64,000 bases of DNA, taken from NCBI RefSeq assembly GCF_013031245.1, contig NZ_WPZL01000004.1:1-64000 (forward strand), in the 5' to 3' direction. The stretch is from Ruegeria lacuscaerulensis (GTDB taxonomy: Bacteria; Pseudomonadota; Alphaproteobacteria; Rhodobacterales; Rhodobacteraceae). The position numbers were made by a program, and so were the translations under genes. Positions 28,673 through 36,916 of this stretch are shown here, piece after piece (the stretch's first letter is position 1; every line of letters starts with the position of its first letter). Under the pieces are notes generated by a model. That model saw only the letters and a program-made list of their open reading frames with translations, searched no databases and had not been told where the DNA came from.

Positions 28673-29509
28673 CTATTCTGGTGTCTTATTCAGAATGAAC
28701 TGGCTGGCGCGGTTGACCCACGCCCCGTCTTCGTCTCCTGCGGCGTAGCTTGCCTGCAAATGATCGCAACCCCGCAATTCCAGTGTTTCCACCGTGACGC
28801 CATGCTCTTTCAGACGATCCGCAAACCGTTCTGACTGCATCTTGAGATGGGCAAAGCCCATCGCGCCGTAGGCTACCAGAAACGGAGTGTCCGAGCCTGA
28901 GACGAACCGGACCGGCGACGCGGCTTGTTCGGCGCCGTTTTCTTCAGGCCCAAGAAAGCGTGGCCGTATGGACAGGCCGGAACCCTCCCCGAACCAGAAA
29001 GTTCCAGAAATTGGCAAGGCTCCCTTGACGATGTTGCCGGGAAGGCCGCGGGTCGTTTTCCAGTCATTCTGCAATGTCAGCAGGCTGGCGTAGTGACCGC
29101 CGGCGGAATGCCCGCCTATGAAAATGCGGTCCGGGTCGCCGCCATGTTCCGCGATATTGTGATAGACCCAGCCGACACCATCGGCGCAATCGTCAAGCCC
29201 GACGGGAAACACGTGGTCGGGGGCCAGGCGATAGCCGAGACTGACAAAAGTTATGCCACGGTTGTTCAGGGCCGGGGCCATAAAAACCATCCATTCCTTG
29301 TATCCGCTGGTCCATCCGCCGCCGTGAATGAAGCACAGCACCGGCGCGCCCGGCATGTCCGCCGGGCAGACAAGCAGAGATTGATAGGGGTTGTCGCCAT
29401 GCCGGATATCCAGACCCGTGACATTGCTGCCCAGATTCATGACATGGTCATGATACCGGGCTCCGATTTCGGTGAACGGCTCTTGCTGCGGATAATCCGA
29501 TGGTTTCAT
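28673..29509 (-). CDS. alpha/beta hydrolase, formamidase/esterase-like
   Basis: 278 residues with the oxyanion motif HGGGWTSG and nucleophile elbow GGHSAGGHYASLL. The later Asp and His lie in YGAMGFAHLK and GCDHLQAS. The HGGxW form is shared by hormone-sensitive-lipase-type esterases and by kynurenine formamidases. In nicotinate degradation NicX gives N-formylmaleamate, which is deformylated by an alpha/beta hydrolase (NicD), so a formamidase role would fit the gene two steps upstream. Its ATG overlaps the stop of the molybdenum-subunit gene. Fold sure, reaction inferred. Confidence 0.8.
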   Translation of the reverse strand: MKPSDYPQQEPFTEIGARYHDHVMNLGSNVTGLDIRHGDNPYQSLLVCPADMPGAPVLCFIHGGGWTSGYKEWMVFMAPALNNRGITFVSLGYRLAPDHVFPVGLDDCADGVGWVYHNIAEHGGDPDRIFIGGHSAGGHYASLLTLQNDWKTTRGLPGNIVKGALPISGTFWFGEGSGLSIRPRFLGPEENGAEQAASPVRFVSGSDTPFLVAYGAMGFAHLKMQSERFADRLKEHGVTVETLELRGCDHLQASYAAGDEDGAWVNRASQFILNKTPE

Positions 29510-31884
29510 GGCACTGGCCCTGTCTGGTCCCGGTCGAGCAGCCCATTCAGAACCCGTTCGGGCGTCAGGGGAAGATGATGATGCCGAAAACCGGTCGCGT
29601 CGTAGACCGCATTGGCAATCGACGCGGCAACCGGATTGATACAGATCTCTCCCGCGCCTTTGGCCCCAAACGGCCCGTCCGGCTCGGGGGCTTCCACGAT
29701 GATGGATTCAATGTGATCCGGAATATCGCGGCTGGTTGGCACCTTGTAGTCCATCAGCGACGGGTTCGCGAGGCGGGGACCGTCCCAGACCATTTCCTCG
29801 CACAGGGCAAAGCCCATCCCCTGAACAAACCCACCCTCAAGCTGCACCTCGACAAGTTGCGGGTTGATCGCGCGCCCCACATCTGCGGCCGTCCAGGCAC
29901 GGCATACACTGGTTTTGCCCGTGACGTGATCCACCTCAACCTCGGTGGCGAGCGCGCCGAAACTCATCACGCCGATGCGCGGAAAAGGCAGGCCCAGGGC
30001 CGACGCGCGTTTCGGGTCATGCGTGTTGCGGTCAAAGACCAGTGTATCGCTTCCGACAACCGGGCCGCCTTCGGCCCAATGCGCACGACCCGAAATGTCG
30101 CCGAACGTCAGGTCCGTGTTGGACCCTTTGATCCCGATCCTGCCTCCAAAACGCAGTTCCAGGTCGGATTTGTCGCAATCGAGCATCTCGGAGGCGTATT
30201 GCATCATCTGCGCCACCACCTTGTGTGACGCCGCCGAAACCGCACGCCCGGTGGTATAGGTGACGCGGCTGGCAGTTGTGCCCCAATTATAGGGGGACCC
30301 GTCCGTGTCGGGGCTGGACACGACAACCTGCTCGATCGGGATTTGCAGCGTTTCCGCGCAAATCTGGCTGAGAACTGTATCCGATCCCTGGCCGATATCC
30401 GTGGCTCCGGTGTTCAGCGAGACGGTACCGTCCTCCAGCACGCGGACGATGGCGCCGGTTCCCAGTAGACCGGAAATATGCGCGGTAATGGCAATGCCCA
30501 AACCGCGGGACGTGTCATCGGGCCAAGAATCCCGGTTCTTCCAGTCGCAGGCGCTTTCGACCGCGTCAAGACAGGCGTCCAGACCGTTTGATTCCACGAC
30601 CTGACCCAAAAACCAGGGGTCGCCCTCGCGGCAGATATTCTGACGGCGCAGATCGAACGGGTCGCGCCCGAGTTTTCCGGCAATCTGGTCGATTTGCTGT
30701 TCGCCCGCAAATGTAACCTGCGGATTACCGAAGCCTCGAAACGCGCCAAAGCGCATCTTGTTGGTGTAAACCAGCTTGCCACTGCATTTCACATGTTCGA
30801 TCCGATATGGACCGCGCGCCATCAGCAGGCTGTAGCCCAGAACCCCGGGGCTGTCATCGGCGAAGGCGCCGCAATCCAGCAGCACTTCGCATTCTCGGGC
30901 CACCAGCGTTCCGTCGCTTCTGGCGCCGGTTTTCATCCTGATCCGGAATGGGTGACGGGCGCGGACAACTTCGAAATCTTCCTCGCGCGAGAGAATCATC
31001 TTGACCGGACGCCCGCATTTCAGAGCAAGCGCCACGGTAATGGGCTGGATGTGCGGCTCCATCTTGTTACCGAACCCGGCCCCGACGCGCGGGGTCAGGC
31101 TGCGTAGCTTGCTCATCGGCAGTTGAAGGGACTCGCAGACATTGGCCTGAACCCGGAAAACGGACTGGTTCGCGGACCACAGCGTCACGCGGCCCGTGGC
31201 ATCCACCTCGGCGAGGGCACCGCACGGCTCCATTGAGACATGGGCCTGCGGCTGGGTAGTGAATTCGCCCTCGACGATCACGTCGCAGTCGTCCCAGGCG
31301 GAATCAGCATCACCCTCGGAGAACACGGTCCGCGCGGCCAGGTTACCCTCGGAGCCTGCGTCGAAAACCTTGACGTACTCCTGCAAATTCTCGTGCAGGA
31401 TCGGCGCATCCGGTTCCAGCCCTTGTTCCGGTGACAGAACGGCGGGCAATTCTTCGTAGTGAACCTCGATCAGCCGGGCGGCGTCGCGCGCTTGTGCTTC
31501 TGTTTCGGCGGCGACGGCGGCAACCGGTTCCCCGTGGTACAGAACCTTGCCTTTGGCGAGCGCATGTTCGTCCTTGATAAAGGCCCCCATACGGCCATCG
31601 GCGACGTCATCTCCGGTCAGAACCGCCACGACGCCCGGCGCACCGAGCGCCTTGCTCACATCATATCCCAGAATACGCGCGTGAGCATGCGGGCTGCCGA
31701 CGAATGCGGCGTGAACCATGTTCGGGCGATACATGTCGGCGATGTATTCGGATCGCCCGACAACCTTTTCCCGGCTGTCGAGTTTCGCCACGGATGCGCC
31801 GACAACATTAACACCGGGCTCCTCGGCGACAGCGCGTTGGCGGTCGGGGCGCACGGTGTCTTCCGGTTTGTAGCCCGGGGTCAT
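29506..31884 (-). CDS. molybdenum hydroxylase large subunit (xanthine-dehydrogenase type)
   Basis: 792 residues from the ATG at 31884, which overlaps the small-subunit stop. Cofactor motifs include PRVGAGFGNKMEPHIQP (265-281), GAFRGFGNPQ (380-389) and FGAKGAGEICINP near the end, where the conserved Glu acts as base. GAFRGFGNPQ is the pattern of xanthine dehydrogenase and N-heterocycle hydroxylases and differs from the AYRCSFR of the true CO dehydrogenase at 49372. So this enzyme probably hydroxylates a ring carbon next to nitrogen (purine, pyridine or similar). It forms a three-part complex with the next two genes. Confidence 0.9.
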   Translation of the reverse strand: MTPGYKPEDTVRPDRQRAVAEEPGVNVVGASVAKLDSREKVVGRSEYIADMYRPNMVHAAFVGSPHAHARILGYDVSKALGAPGVVAVLTGDDVADGRMGAFIKDEHALAKGKVLYHGEPVAAVAAETEAQARDAARLIEVHYEELPAVLSPEQGLEPDAPILHENLQEYVKVFDAGSEGNLAARTVFSEGDADSAWDDCDVIVEGEFTTQPQAHVSMEPCGALAEVDATGRVTLWSANQSVFRVQANVCESLQLPMSKLRSLTPRVGAGFGNKMEPHIQPITVALALKCGRPVKMILSREEDFEVVRARHPFRIRMKTGARSDGTLVARECEVLLDCGAFADDSPGVLGYSLLMARGPYRIEHVKCSGKLVYTNKMRFGAFRGFGNPQVTFAGEQQIDQIAGKLGRDPFDLRRQNICREGDPWFLGQVVESNGLDACLDAVESACDWKNRDSWPDDTSRGLGIAITAHISGLLGTGAIVRVLEDGTVSLNTGATDIGQGSDTVLSQICAETLQIPIEQVVVSSPDTDGSPYNWGTTASRVTYTTGRAVSAASHKVVAQMMQYASEMLDCDKSDLELRFGGRIGIKGSNTDLTFGDISGRAHWAEGGPVVGSDTLVFDRNTHDPKRASALGLPFPRIGVMSFGALATEVEVDHVTGKTSVCRAWTAADVGRAINPQLVEVQLEGGFVQGMGFALCEEMVWDGPRLANPSLMDYKVPTSRDIPDHIESIIVEAPEPDGPFGAKGAGEICINPVAASIANAVYDATGFRHHHLPLTPERVLNGLLDRDQTGPVP

Positions 31885-32357
31885 TGGCTGGTCTCCTGCG
31901 CGGCTTCTGCGACGCTGTCGATGATCTTTTGGTATCCGGTGCACCGGCACAGGTTTCCGGACAGAGCCGATCGGATGTCCGTCGCGGTCGGTTGATCGGA
32001 TGTTTCAAGGAAATGCCAGGCTGTGATCATCATGCCGGACGTGCAGAACCCGCACTGCACCGCCCCGTTCCCCTGAAAACTATCCTGCAGTTTCCGCATT
32101 CGGCCATCATCAAGCAAAGCGTCCAGCGTCCGGATTTCTTTGCTCTGACAATTGGCGGCCAGCGACAGGCAACTGCGCTGCGGCACGCCATTGATCAGGA
32201 TGGTGCAGGCCCCGCAAACGCCTTGATTGCAGCCCCGCTTCGGGCTGGTGATCCGCAATTCGTCCCGCAAGACCGTCAGGAGAATTTCGCCACAAGCGAC
32301 CTCAATCTCGCGTCGCGCGCCGTTTACATCAAGTGTGAGTACCTCTTTCGCCGTCAT
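31881..32357 (-). CDS. molybdenum hydroxylase [2Fe-2S] subunit
   Basis: 158 residues. The N-terminal plant-type ferredoxin has Cys43, 48, 51 and 63 (CNQGVCGAC). The C-terminal helical domain carries the second cluster (CGFCTSGMM, CRCTGYQ). This is the standard small subunit that passes electrons from the molybdenum centre to FAD. ATGATGA at the start allows 32357 or 32360; both overlap the FAD-subunit stop. Its own stop overlaps the large-subunit start, so the three subunits are translationally coupled. Confidence 0.93.
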   Translation of the reverse strand: MTAKEVLTLDVNGARREIEVACGEILLTVLRDELRITSPKRGCNQGVCGACTILINGVPQRSCLSLAANCQSKEIRTLDALLDDGRMRKLQDSFQGNGAVQCGFCTSGMMITAWHFLETSDQPTATDIRSALSGNLCRCTGYQKIIDSVAEAAQETSQ

Positions 32358-33787
32358 CATGCGTCCTCTCGCGTGGACATTGCGGTTTCAATGGCTTGTG
32401 TCACCATGCGCGGAATAATGCATTTCCTGTATTCGGCGCTGCCCCGAACATCATCGACAGGGTCCGCAAGACCGGCCAGGGTGTCCGCAAAAGCCGCGAT
32501 CGCCGATTGGGACAGACCGTCGGCCACAAGCTGTCTTTCTGCCGATTTCGACCGTATCGGTTGCGGGCCGCAGCCTCCGACGGCGATTTGCACTGACGGC
32601 GAAGGCTGCGCTGTGACCGATATCGCGCAGTTTGCCGTCGCAAAATCGCCCGATACCCGGGCCATCTTGTAATATTGCGCGTGGCCTTTTTCGGCGGGCG
32701 GCAAATGAACCGCGACGATCAGTTCGGCGCGCTGCAACGCGGTTTCATGCCAGTCGACCAGAAACTCTGCGATCGGGATACGGCGCCGGCCGTTCGGTCC
32801 GGCCAACTCAAGTTGCGCGTCCAGACACGTCAATGCCGTCAGGTAATCGGCGGCCGGGTCGGCATTCGCGACCGAGCCGCCAATCGTGCCCATGTTGCGC
32901 ACCGGTGGGTTGGCGATCCGGCCCGCGGCCTGTTTCAGAACCGCATGCGTGCCGGTCAGAACATCGCTGTCGGCGGTTTCACAATGGCGCGTCATTGCAC
33001 CGATCCTGATGGCGCCGGCCGCAGAAACGGAAATACCCCGCATCTCGGCGATACCCTCCAGGCTGACGAAATGATCCGCATGCACCAGATTGGCGTTTTT
33101 CATGGCGATCAGGGTGGCCCCCCCGGCCAGCGGCAGCACCCCGTCAGATTGGATCAGGTGATTTACCGCATCTTTGACCGTTTGCGGCTGCAGAACGCTT
33201 TGAGCCGAACGCGGGTCGGCGACCCTCTTAGCAGACGATTCCACCGGGATGTCCGCCTTCCTGCGGAACAGACCGCGCCACCCACCTGATTTGTCCGGCT
33301 CGGCGACATCCGCCGCGGTATCCGAAGTTGCTTCGGGCGTGTCGCCAGTCAAAACCTTCCGGAATTGTTCGGCGAATTCCTCTCCAAGGATCGCCGCCTT
33401 TTTGCGCATCATCCCTAGGCCGAATTTCCCCAACCGACCGGTTACATGCACCTCGGATTCATAGTCGACCCGGGTGCCTCCGCCGGGCAGGTCCGTCAAT
33501 CTGACGACGGTGTCGGCAGACACCACGCTGGCGCGCGTGCCCTCGTCGCCCCGTGTGATGGCGTATATAGCGTTGGGAGGGTCCTCGCGCGTGACTTCGA
33601 CCATAAGGTCGAAGTGAGCCTTGATGAGACCGAGAGAGATTTGGACAGCAGCGCGGTAATGGGTCGGATCAATCTGTTCGATATCAACGCAGCCGGGGAT
33701 GCACCGCACCATTAGCTGCGGGTCCCGCACGTGCTCCCACACCGAAGCACGTGACATATCTATATCAAATCCATCATCGATCTGCAT
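32357..33787 (-). CDS. CoxG-like SRPBCC domain fused to FAD subunit
   Basis: 476 residues in two parts. Residues 1-150 are a CoxG/SRPBCC domain (VWEHVRDPQLMVRCIPGCVDIEQ ending KKAAILGEEFAEQF). A low-complexity linker rich in Asp, Ala and Pro follows (about 150-190). Residues 200-470 are a molybdenum-hydroxylase FAD subunit with LPLAGGATLIAMKN and GTIGGSVANADPAADY. In the cox cluster of this same window these functions are two genes (45881 and 52293). Here they are one reading frame with no stop or restart. The fusion may hold the membrane-recruiting or assembly domain on the complex. Confidence 0.88.
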   Translation of the reverse strand: MQIDDGFDIDMSRASVWEHVRDPQLMVRCIPGCVDIEQIDPTHYRAAVQISLGLIKAHFDLMVEVTREDPPNAIYAITRGDEGTRASVVSADTVVRLTDLPGGGTRVDYESEVHVTGRLGKFGLGMMRKKAAILGEEFAEQFRKVLTGDTPEATSDTAADVAEPDKSGGWRGLFRRKADIPVESSAKRVADPRSAQSVLQPQTVKDAVNHLIQSDGVLPLAGGATLIAMKNANLVHADHFVSLEGIAEMRGISVSAAGAIRIGAMTRHCETADSDVLTGTHAVLKQAAGRIANPPVRNMGTIGGSVANADPAADYLTALTCLDAQLELAGPNGRRRIPIAEFLVDWHETALQRAELIVAVHLPPAEKGHAQYYKMARVSGDFATANCAISVTAQPSPSVQIAVGGCGPQPIRSKSAERQLVADGLSQSAIAAFADTLAGLADPVDDVRGSAEYRKCIIPRMVTQAIETAMSTREDA

Positions 33788-33805
33788 CGCTTCACGTCCC
33801 CCGGT

Positions 33806-34882
33806 TCAGCGACGCTCGCGCGGGACGATCATCCTGGGGTCGGTGAGATTCCCGTCCTTGACCACGATCTGACCGTCGATCTCGATGGTGCAGTCCCGCA
33901 TCGGCACGTCATAATGTCCGCGGGTCGTGCGTTTGCCGCCACCTTGCGAGTTCGGACCGGTCGAAAACAGAAAGTTGCCCGGAAAACAGCGCGAGGCCGC
34001 GCGGCTGCGTTCGGGCGCATCACCAAAAAGCGCGATGGAATCCCAGCGGCACTGCGGATTCAGGCCCCAGCCCAGATGCGACAGGGCATACGGATCACGA
34101 TCGCCTTCGAATTCCTCACCGTCCTTCAGCCATTCACGCATCAGGGTCGCATCCAGCCCGCCCTCGATACTGACGACATGGCCGTCTTCGATGTCCAGAT
34201 GGATCGGATCAACGACATAGCGGCAATATGGCAGTATGATGATGTCACCCGGCTGAATGACCACCTTGCCCCGGGCGCTGCCTTCGTTGGGGAAGGTGTG
34301 GATCAGACCGACGCCCCAGTGATCGAAGCGACCAGGCTTATCTGCCATGCCATATTAGCTCATCACCGGGTATTCCCCGCGCTCGTAGTACAGGTCCGTG
34401 CCCGCATTGCTGGTGACGCGGATTTTCGAGCATTTCTCATAGACATCGTGTGCGTGCAGTACGGCATCTTTCAAACCCGGCGGTGATTGAAGCTGTTCAA
34501 GATCGTCGGGTGCATCAATGATCATCTGCACCCGCACATTTTCGTCCATGACCTCTTTCAGCCACTTTGCGAACAACGGCACATGGAAGATCAGGATCAT
34601 GTCGCACTGCTTGAGCGCATCCAGCGTGCCCTTGCATTTGCCAATGGTCGGTACGCCGACCTTGGTCCAGCCCGGGATCATATTCACGCACATTTCGTAG
34701 ATATCCGCGCCCAACTCATCCGCCGCTGCAAACGCTGCCTGTATATATTCGCGCCGGGTCCCCAAGTCGGACACGATGGCAATCGTGTCACCGGGTTTAA
34801 TCTTGCACAGTTCGAACTGTTTCCTGAACAGACCCGGCATTTTTCCCGGGTTCATTTCCTGACTGCGGATTGCGGATTCCAT
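33806..34882 (-). pseudogene. NicX-like ring-cleaving dioxygenase, split by one in-frame TAA
   Basis: Two open frames in the same frame, 34355-34882 (175 residues) and 33806-34348 (180 residues), are separated by a TAA at 34355-34357 and two sense codons. Joined, the 358-residue product follows 2,5-dihydroxypyridine 5,6-dioxygenase (NicX, M29-aminopeptidase-like fold) throughout. The break falls at GEYPVMS-stop-YGMADKPGRFDHW, where NicX as I recall it has Glu, so GAA to TAA would explain it. Iron-ligand equivalents lie in the second part: His91 (SHLGWG), His145 and Asp147 (GHYDVP), counted from its Met. The C-terminal part has no good ribosome site. Dead gene, reinitiated split protein and sequencing error are all possible. 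Confidence 0.78.
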
Positions 34883-34938
34883 ATCGTTTCTCCCTTGTCA
34901 GCGTCGCTGCGAGGTCAGAGCGTCTGCCCCACATCGTT

Positions 34939-35007
34939 TACCGAATGGTATTCGCTATAGTAAACGGGCGGCTGGACGTCCCTGTCAATAGCGAATACCA
35001 TTCGGTA
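34939..35007. promoter_or_regulatory. twin TetR-type operators in the divergent promoter
   Basis: TACCGAATGGTATTCGCTAT (34939-34958) and its exact reverse complement (34988-35007) form a perfect 20-base inverted repeat 29 bases apart. Each arm contains its own small palindrome, CGAAT-N3-ATTCG (34942-34954 and 34992-35004), centres exactly 50 bases apart. That is the shape of two operator sites for a dimeric TetR-family repressor, one facing each divergent gene. Confidence 0.8.
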
Positions 35008-35038
35008 TAGATTTTGTCTGTCGCGAAAAGGAAATCCT

Positions 35039-35620
35039 GTGAAGCTCAAGAGCCAGAAGGTGCATGACGCGATACTTAAAGCTGCTCGTGCAGAGTTCAC
35101 CGAACGCGGCTATGTCAAGGCGACCATTTCAAAAATTGCCGCCAGCGCCGCGATTTCACCCTCAAACGTCTATGTCTACTTTCAGTCCAAGCTCGAGATC
35201 ATGCTGGCGGTCTACGAGCCTTGGTTCAAAAGCAAGGTGAAGAGTTTTCTGGCACAACAGGACGTGACGGCCGAGACCGAGAACCGAATCCATGCCCTAC
35301 TGACGGCGCTTTGGTCACAGATTCCCGGACGCCGCGAAGGTCTGACTACGCCGTTTATGCAGGCGCTTGCGATGGCAACGCCAGAGGAGAAATACAACCC
35401 CGAACTTTTGATCTGGACCGAGAACAAAATTGCCGAAGAATTGATCGAAATACTGGGTGCCGAAAGCCTGACCCGCGATCAGGCTCTTGCATACGCACAT
35501 CTGATACTGATCACGTTCGATGGCGTGGCCCTGCGCCGCAATCTGCAAGGTCTGCCTGACAGATCGGCACGTATGGTACAGGAAATGGCTGCTTTGCTGG
35601 CGGGCATCAAAAAAACTTGA
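35039..35620 (+). CDS. TetR-family transcriptional regulator
   Basis: 193 residues from a GTG at 35039, preceded by AAAAGGAAATCCT. The N-terminal helix-turn-helix is typical (AARAEFTERGYVKATISKIAASAAISPSNVYVYFQSK). The helical C-terminal part (about 60-193) has no family-level match I can name and should bind the inducer. It diverges from the ten-gene operon starting at 34882 and probably represses it and itself through the twin palindromes at 34939-35007. Confidence 0.93.
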   Translation: MKLKSQKVHDAILKAARAEFTERGYVKATISKIAASAAISPSNVYVYFQSKLEIMLAVYEPWFKSKVKSFLAQQDVTAETENRIHALLTALWSQIPGRREGLTTPFMQALAMATPEEKYNPELLIWTENKIAEELIEILGAESLTRDQALAYAHLILITFDGVALRRNLQGLPDRSARMVQEMAALLAGIKKT

Positions 35621-35623
35621 CGA

Positions 35624-35697
35624 TCAGGTCGCTTCAATCAGTATGGTTGCGCCCTGCCCTTCGCCCACGCGTATCGCGCAAGTCGCCTGGCGTTTGC
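35624..35697 (-). pseudogene. possible thiolase C-terminal fragment
   Basis: The minus strand reads QATCAIRVGEGQGATILIEAT followed by a stop. This recalls the last strand of acetyl-CoA acetyltransferases, where the usual text is like LATMCIGVGQGIAMVIE. If so, the catalytic Cys is replaced by Arg and only about 24 codons survive. Very short, so low confidence. It would be debris at the edge of the IS-rich patch. Confidence 0.3.
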
Positions 35698-35772
35698 GAC
35701 AGAGTCACAGAGTCTCACTTTAGGGACTGTCAGATTGATTTCGAGAGATAAAGAATTGCATCGCACCACTGG

Positions 35773-36096
35773 TTAAGCTGCTGAACTGTTTGTGCAATCG
35801 TTCCAGTGATTGAATGCGGCTGTTCTTTTCTGGCGGTAGGATGCGCCGGAGAGTTTGTGGCGGCGGGGACGGAACTGGTTGGAAGTTACGTCATGCACTT
35901 GCAGGAATAGCTGCGCTTGTCAGGTTGATTTGAACCGGCCCTGTAATTTCTCTTGTTTCCGAGTGGGCCGGTGGGATCCTTCGATACGATTGTTCAACCC
36001 ATTATGCGCCCGGTGATCCATGCCCAGCGCGAGCCTGCACAGGGCCGCGCTATAGCTGCGCAACTTGTCCGTCACGATGACCCGAGGCTTACCCCA
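35773..36096 (-). mobile_element. IS6-family transposase 3' fragment, dead
   Basis: The minus strand encodes about 107 codons of an IS6-family transposase C-terminus: WGKPRVIVTDKLRSYSAAL, MDHRAHNGLNNRIEGSHRPTRKQEK, then after an in-frame TGA (35920-35922), QAQLFLQVHDVTSNQFRPRRHKLSG to a stop at 35773. The catalytic Asp (VTDKLRSY) and Glu (NRIEGSHRPTR) remain. The N-terminal half is missing, and the fragment joins directly to an IS5-like piece at about 36096. It belongs to a different IS6 subgroup from the element at 23068. Confidence 0.82.
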
Positions 36097-36334
36097 AACC
36101 GGCCATCATATGAGCAAATATCCCATTATCGCTCCACCGCTTCCAACTATTTTAGAGGGACCTGCACGGGCCATACTTTCTCGGCGCATTTCGCCACCGT
36201 AAGTCGTTGCCATTGATGAAGATAATCCCGCTGAGGGAAGGTCGATCATCAACACCTGGATTGCCGTGGGACTTCGGGAAGAAGGGCTCAAGACGCACCA
36301 TCTGCACAACGCTCAACCAGAAAAGATCAGACAT
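36097..36334 (-). mobile_element. IS5-family transposase 5' fragment, dead
   Basis: The minus strand starts MSDLFWLSVVQMVRLEPFFPKSHG and continues VDDRPSLSGIIFINGNDLRWRNAPRKYGP, the usual N-terminus of one IS5-family transposase group. An in-frame TAA follows (CRSL-stop-NSWKRWSDNGIFAHMMAGL). The similarity stops at about 36096, exactly where the IS6-type fragment begins. About 80 codons survive. Confidence 0.8.
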
Positions 36335-36646
36335 GTTCACCGATCAGTTTTGTGACCCGTGAATCACGCACAAAGTTGGGAAACAATGAGTCGTGAGCCT
36401 AAGAACTCAGCAGTGCGAAGAGCTGCTCTATTGTAGGTTAATGCAAACCGCCTTCCCATTTTTCGTAGTGAAGAAGTCGGAAAGACGGTGGCGACGGATT
36501 CGGCTGCAATCAAATTTCAAAATTCACGAAGCAATGTAGGTTGGTCGGTCAACTCCCAATCAAAGGCAACGTACCGCGAGGTGTCCGTTCATTAAGAAGC
36601 ACTGGTCAATACTTCGACGACTGACACAGAGATCGAGGCATTAGCC
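36335..36646. other. intergenic stretch beside IS debris, nothing recognised
   Basis: About 310 bases between the IS5-like fragment and the first phage-like gene. I see no open frame with family features. It may hold IS remnants too worn to name and the promoter of the following pair. Confidence 0.4.
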
Positions 36647-36916
36647 ATGAAGAAGAACCCATTCACTAACCGCGTTTCCAGTTTATCGGGACCTGCGCGG
36701 GACATTTTGCCTGTTACGCCTTCTGACACCACCGACTTGTCGCAAGTTGCAATCAGTCTTTACGTCGAAACGGGCGGCACGCTGGTTGTAACCACTGTAC
36801 CGGGTAGAAAACGCTTTGTTGAAGTGGACGATTTTTCGATCCTACCCGTTGGAGCAACGCGTGTGCATGCAAGCGGCACGACAGCAACAGGCATTCACTC
36901 TATGGTGCTGGCATGA
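36647..36916 (+). CDS. small phage/GTA-associated hypothetical protein
   Basis: 89 residues. The text (NRVSSLSGPARDILPVTPSDTTDLSQVAISLYVETGGTLVVTT, VDDFSILPVGATRVHASGTTATGIHSM) resembles short proteins encoded beside tail-fibre genes in rhodobacteral prophages. It looks like a compact beta-rich structural protein with no catalytic motif. Its stop overlaps the next start (ATGA), so the two are made together. A virion or tail-decoration role is inferred. Confidence 0.65.
   Translation: MKKNPFTNRVSSLSGPARDILPVTPSDTTDLSQVAISLYVETGGTLVVTTVPGRKRFVEVDDFSILPVGATRVHASGTTATGIHSMVLA

Noticed and set aside
29506..31884. Annotating the second molybdenum hydroxylase as a CO dehydrogenase
   Set aside because: Its active-site loop is GAFRGFGNPQ, the xanthine-dehydrogenase / N-heterocycle type, not AYxCSFR or AYxGAGR.
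33806..34348. Treating the C-terminal NicX-like part as an independent gene
   Set aside because: It is in the same frame as the part before it, separated by one TAA, and its ATG has no good ribosome site. One interrupted gene explains it better, though reinitiation is not excluded.
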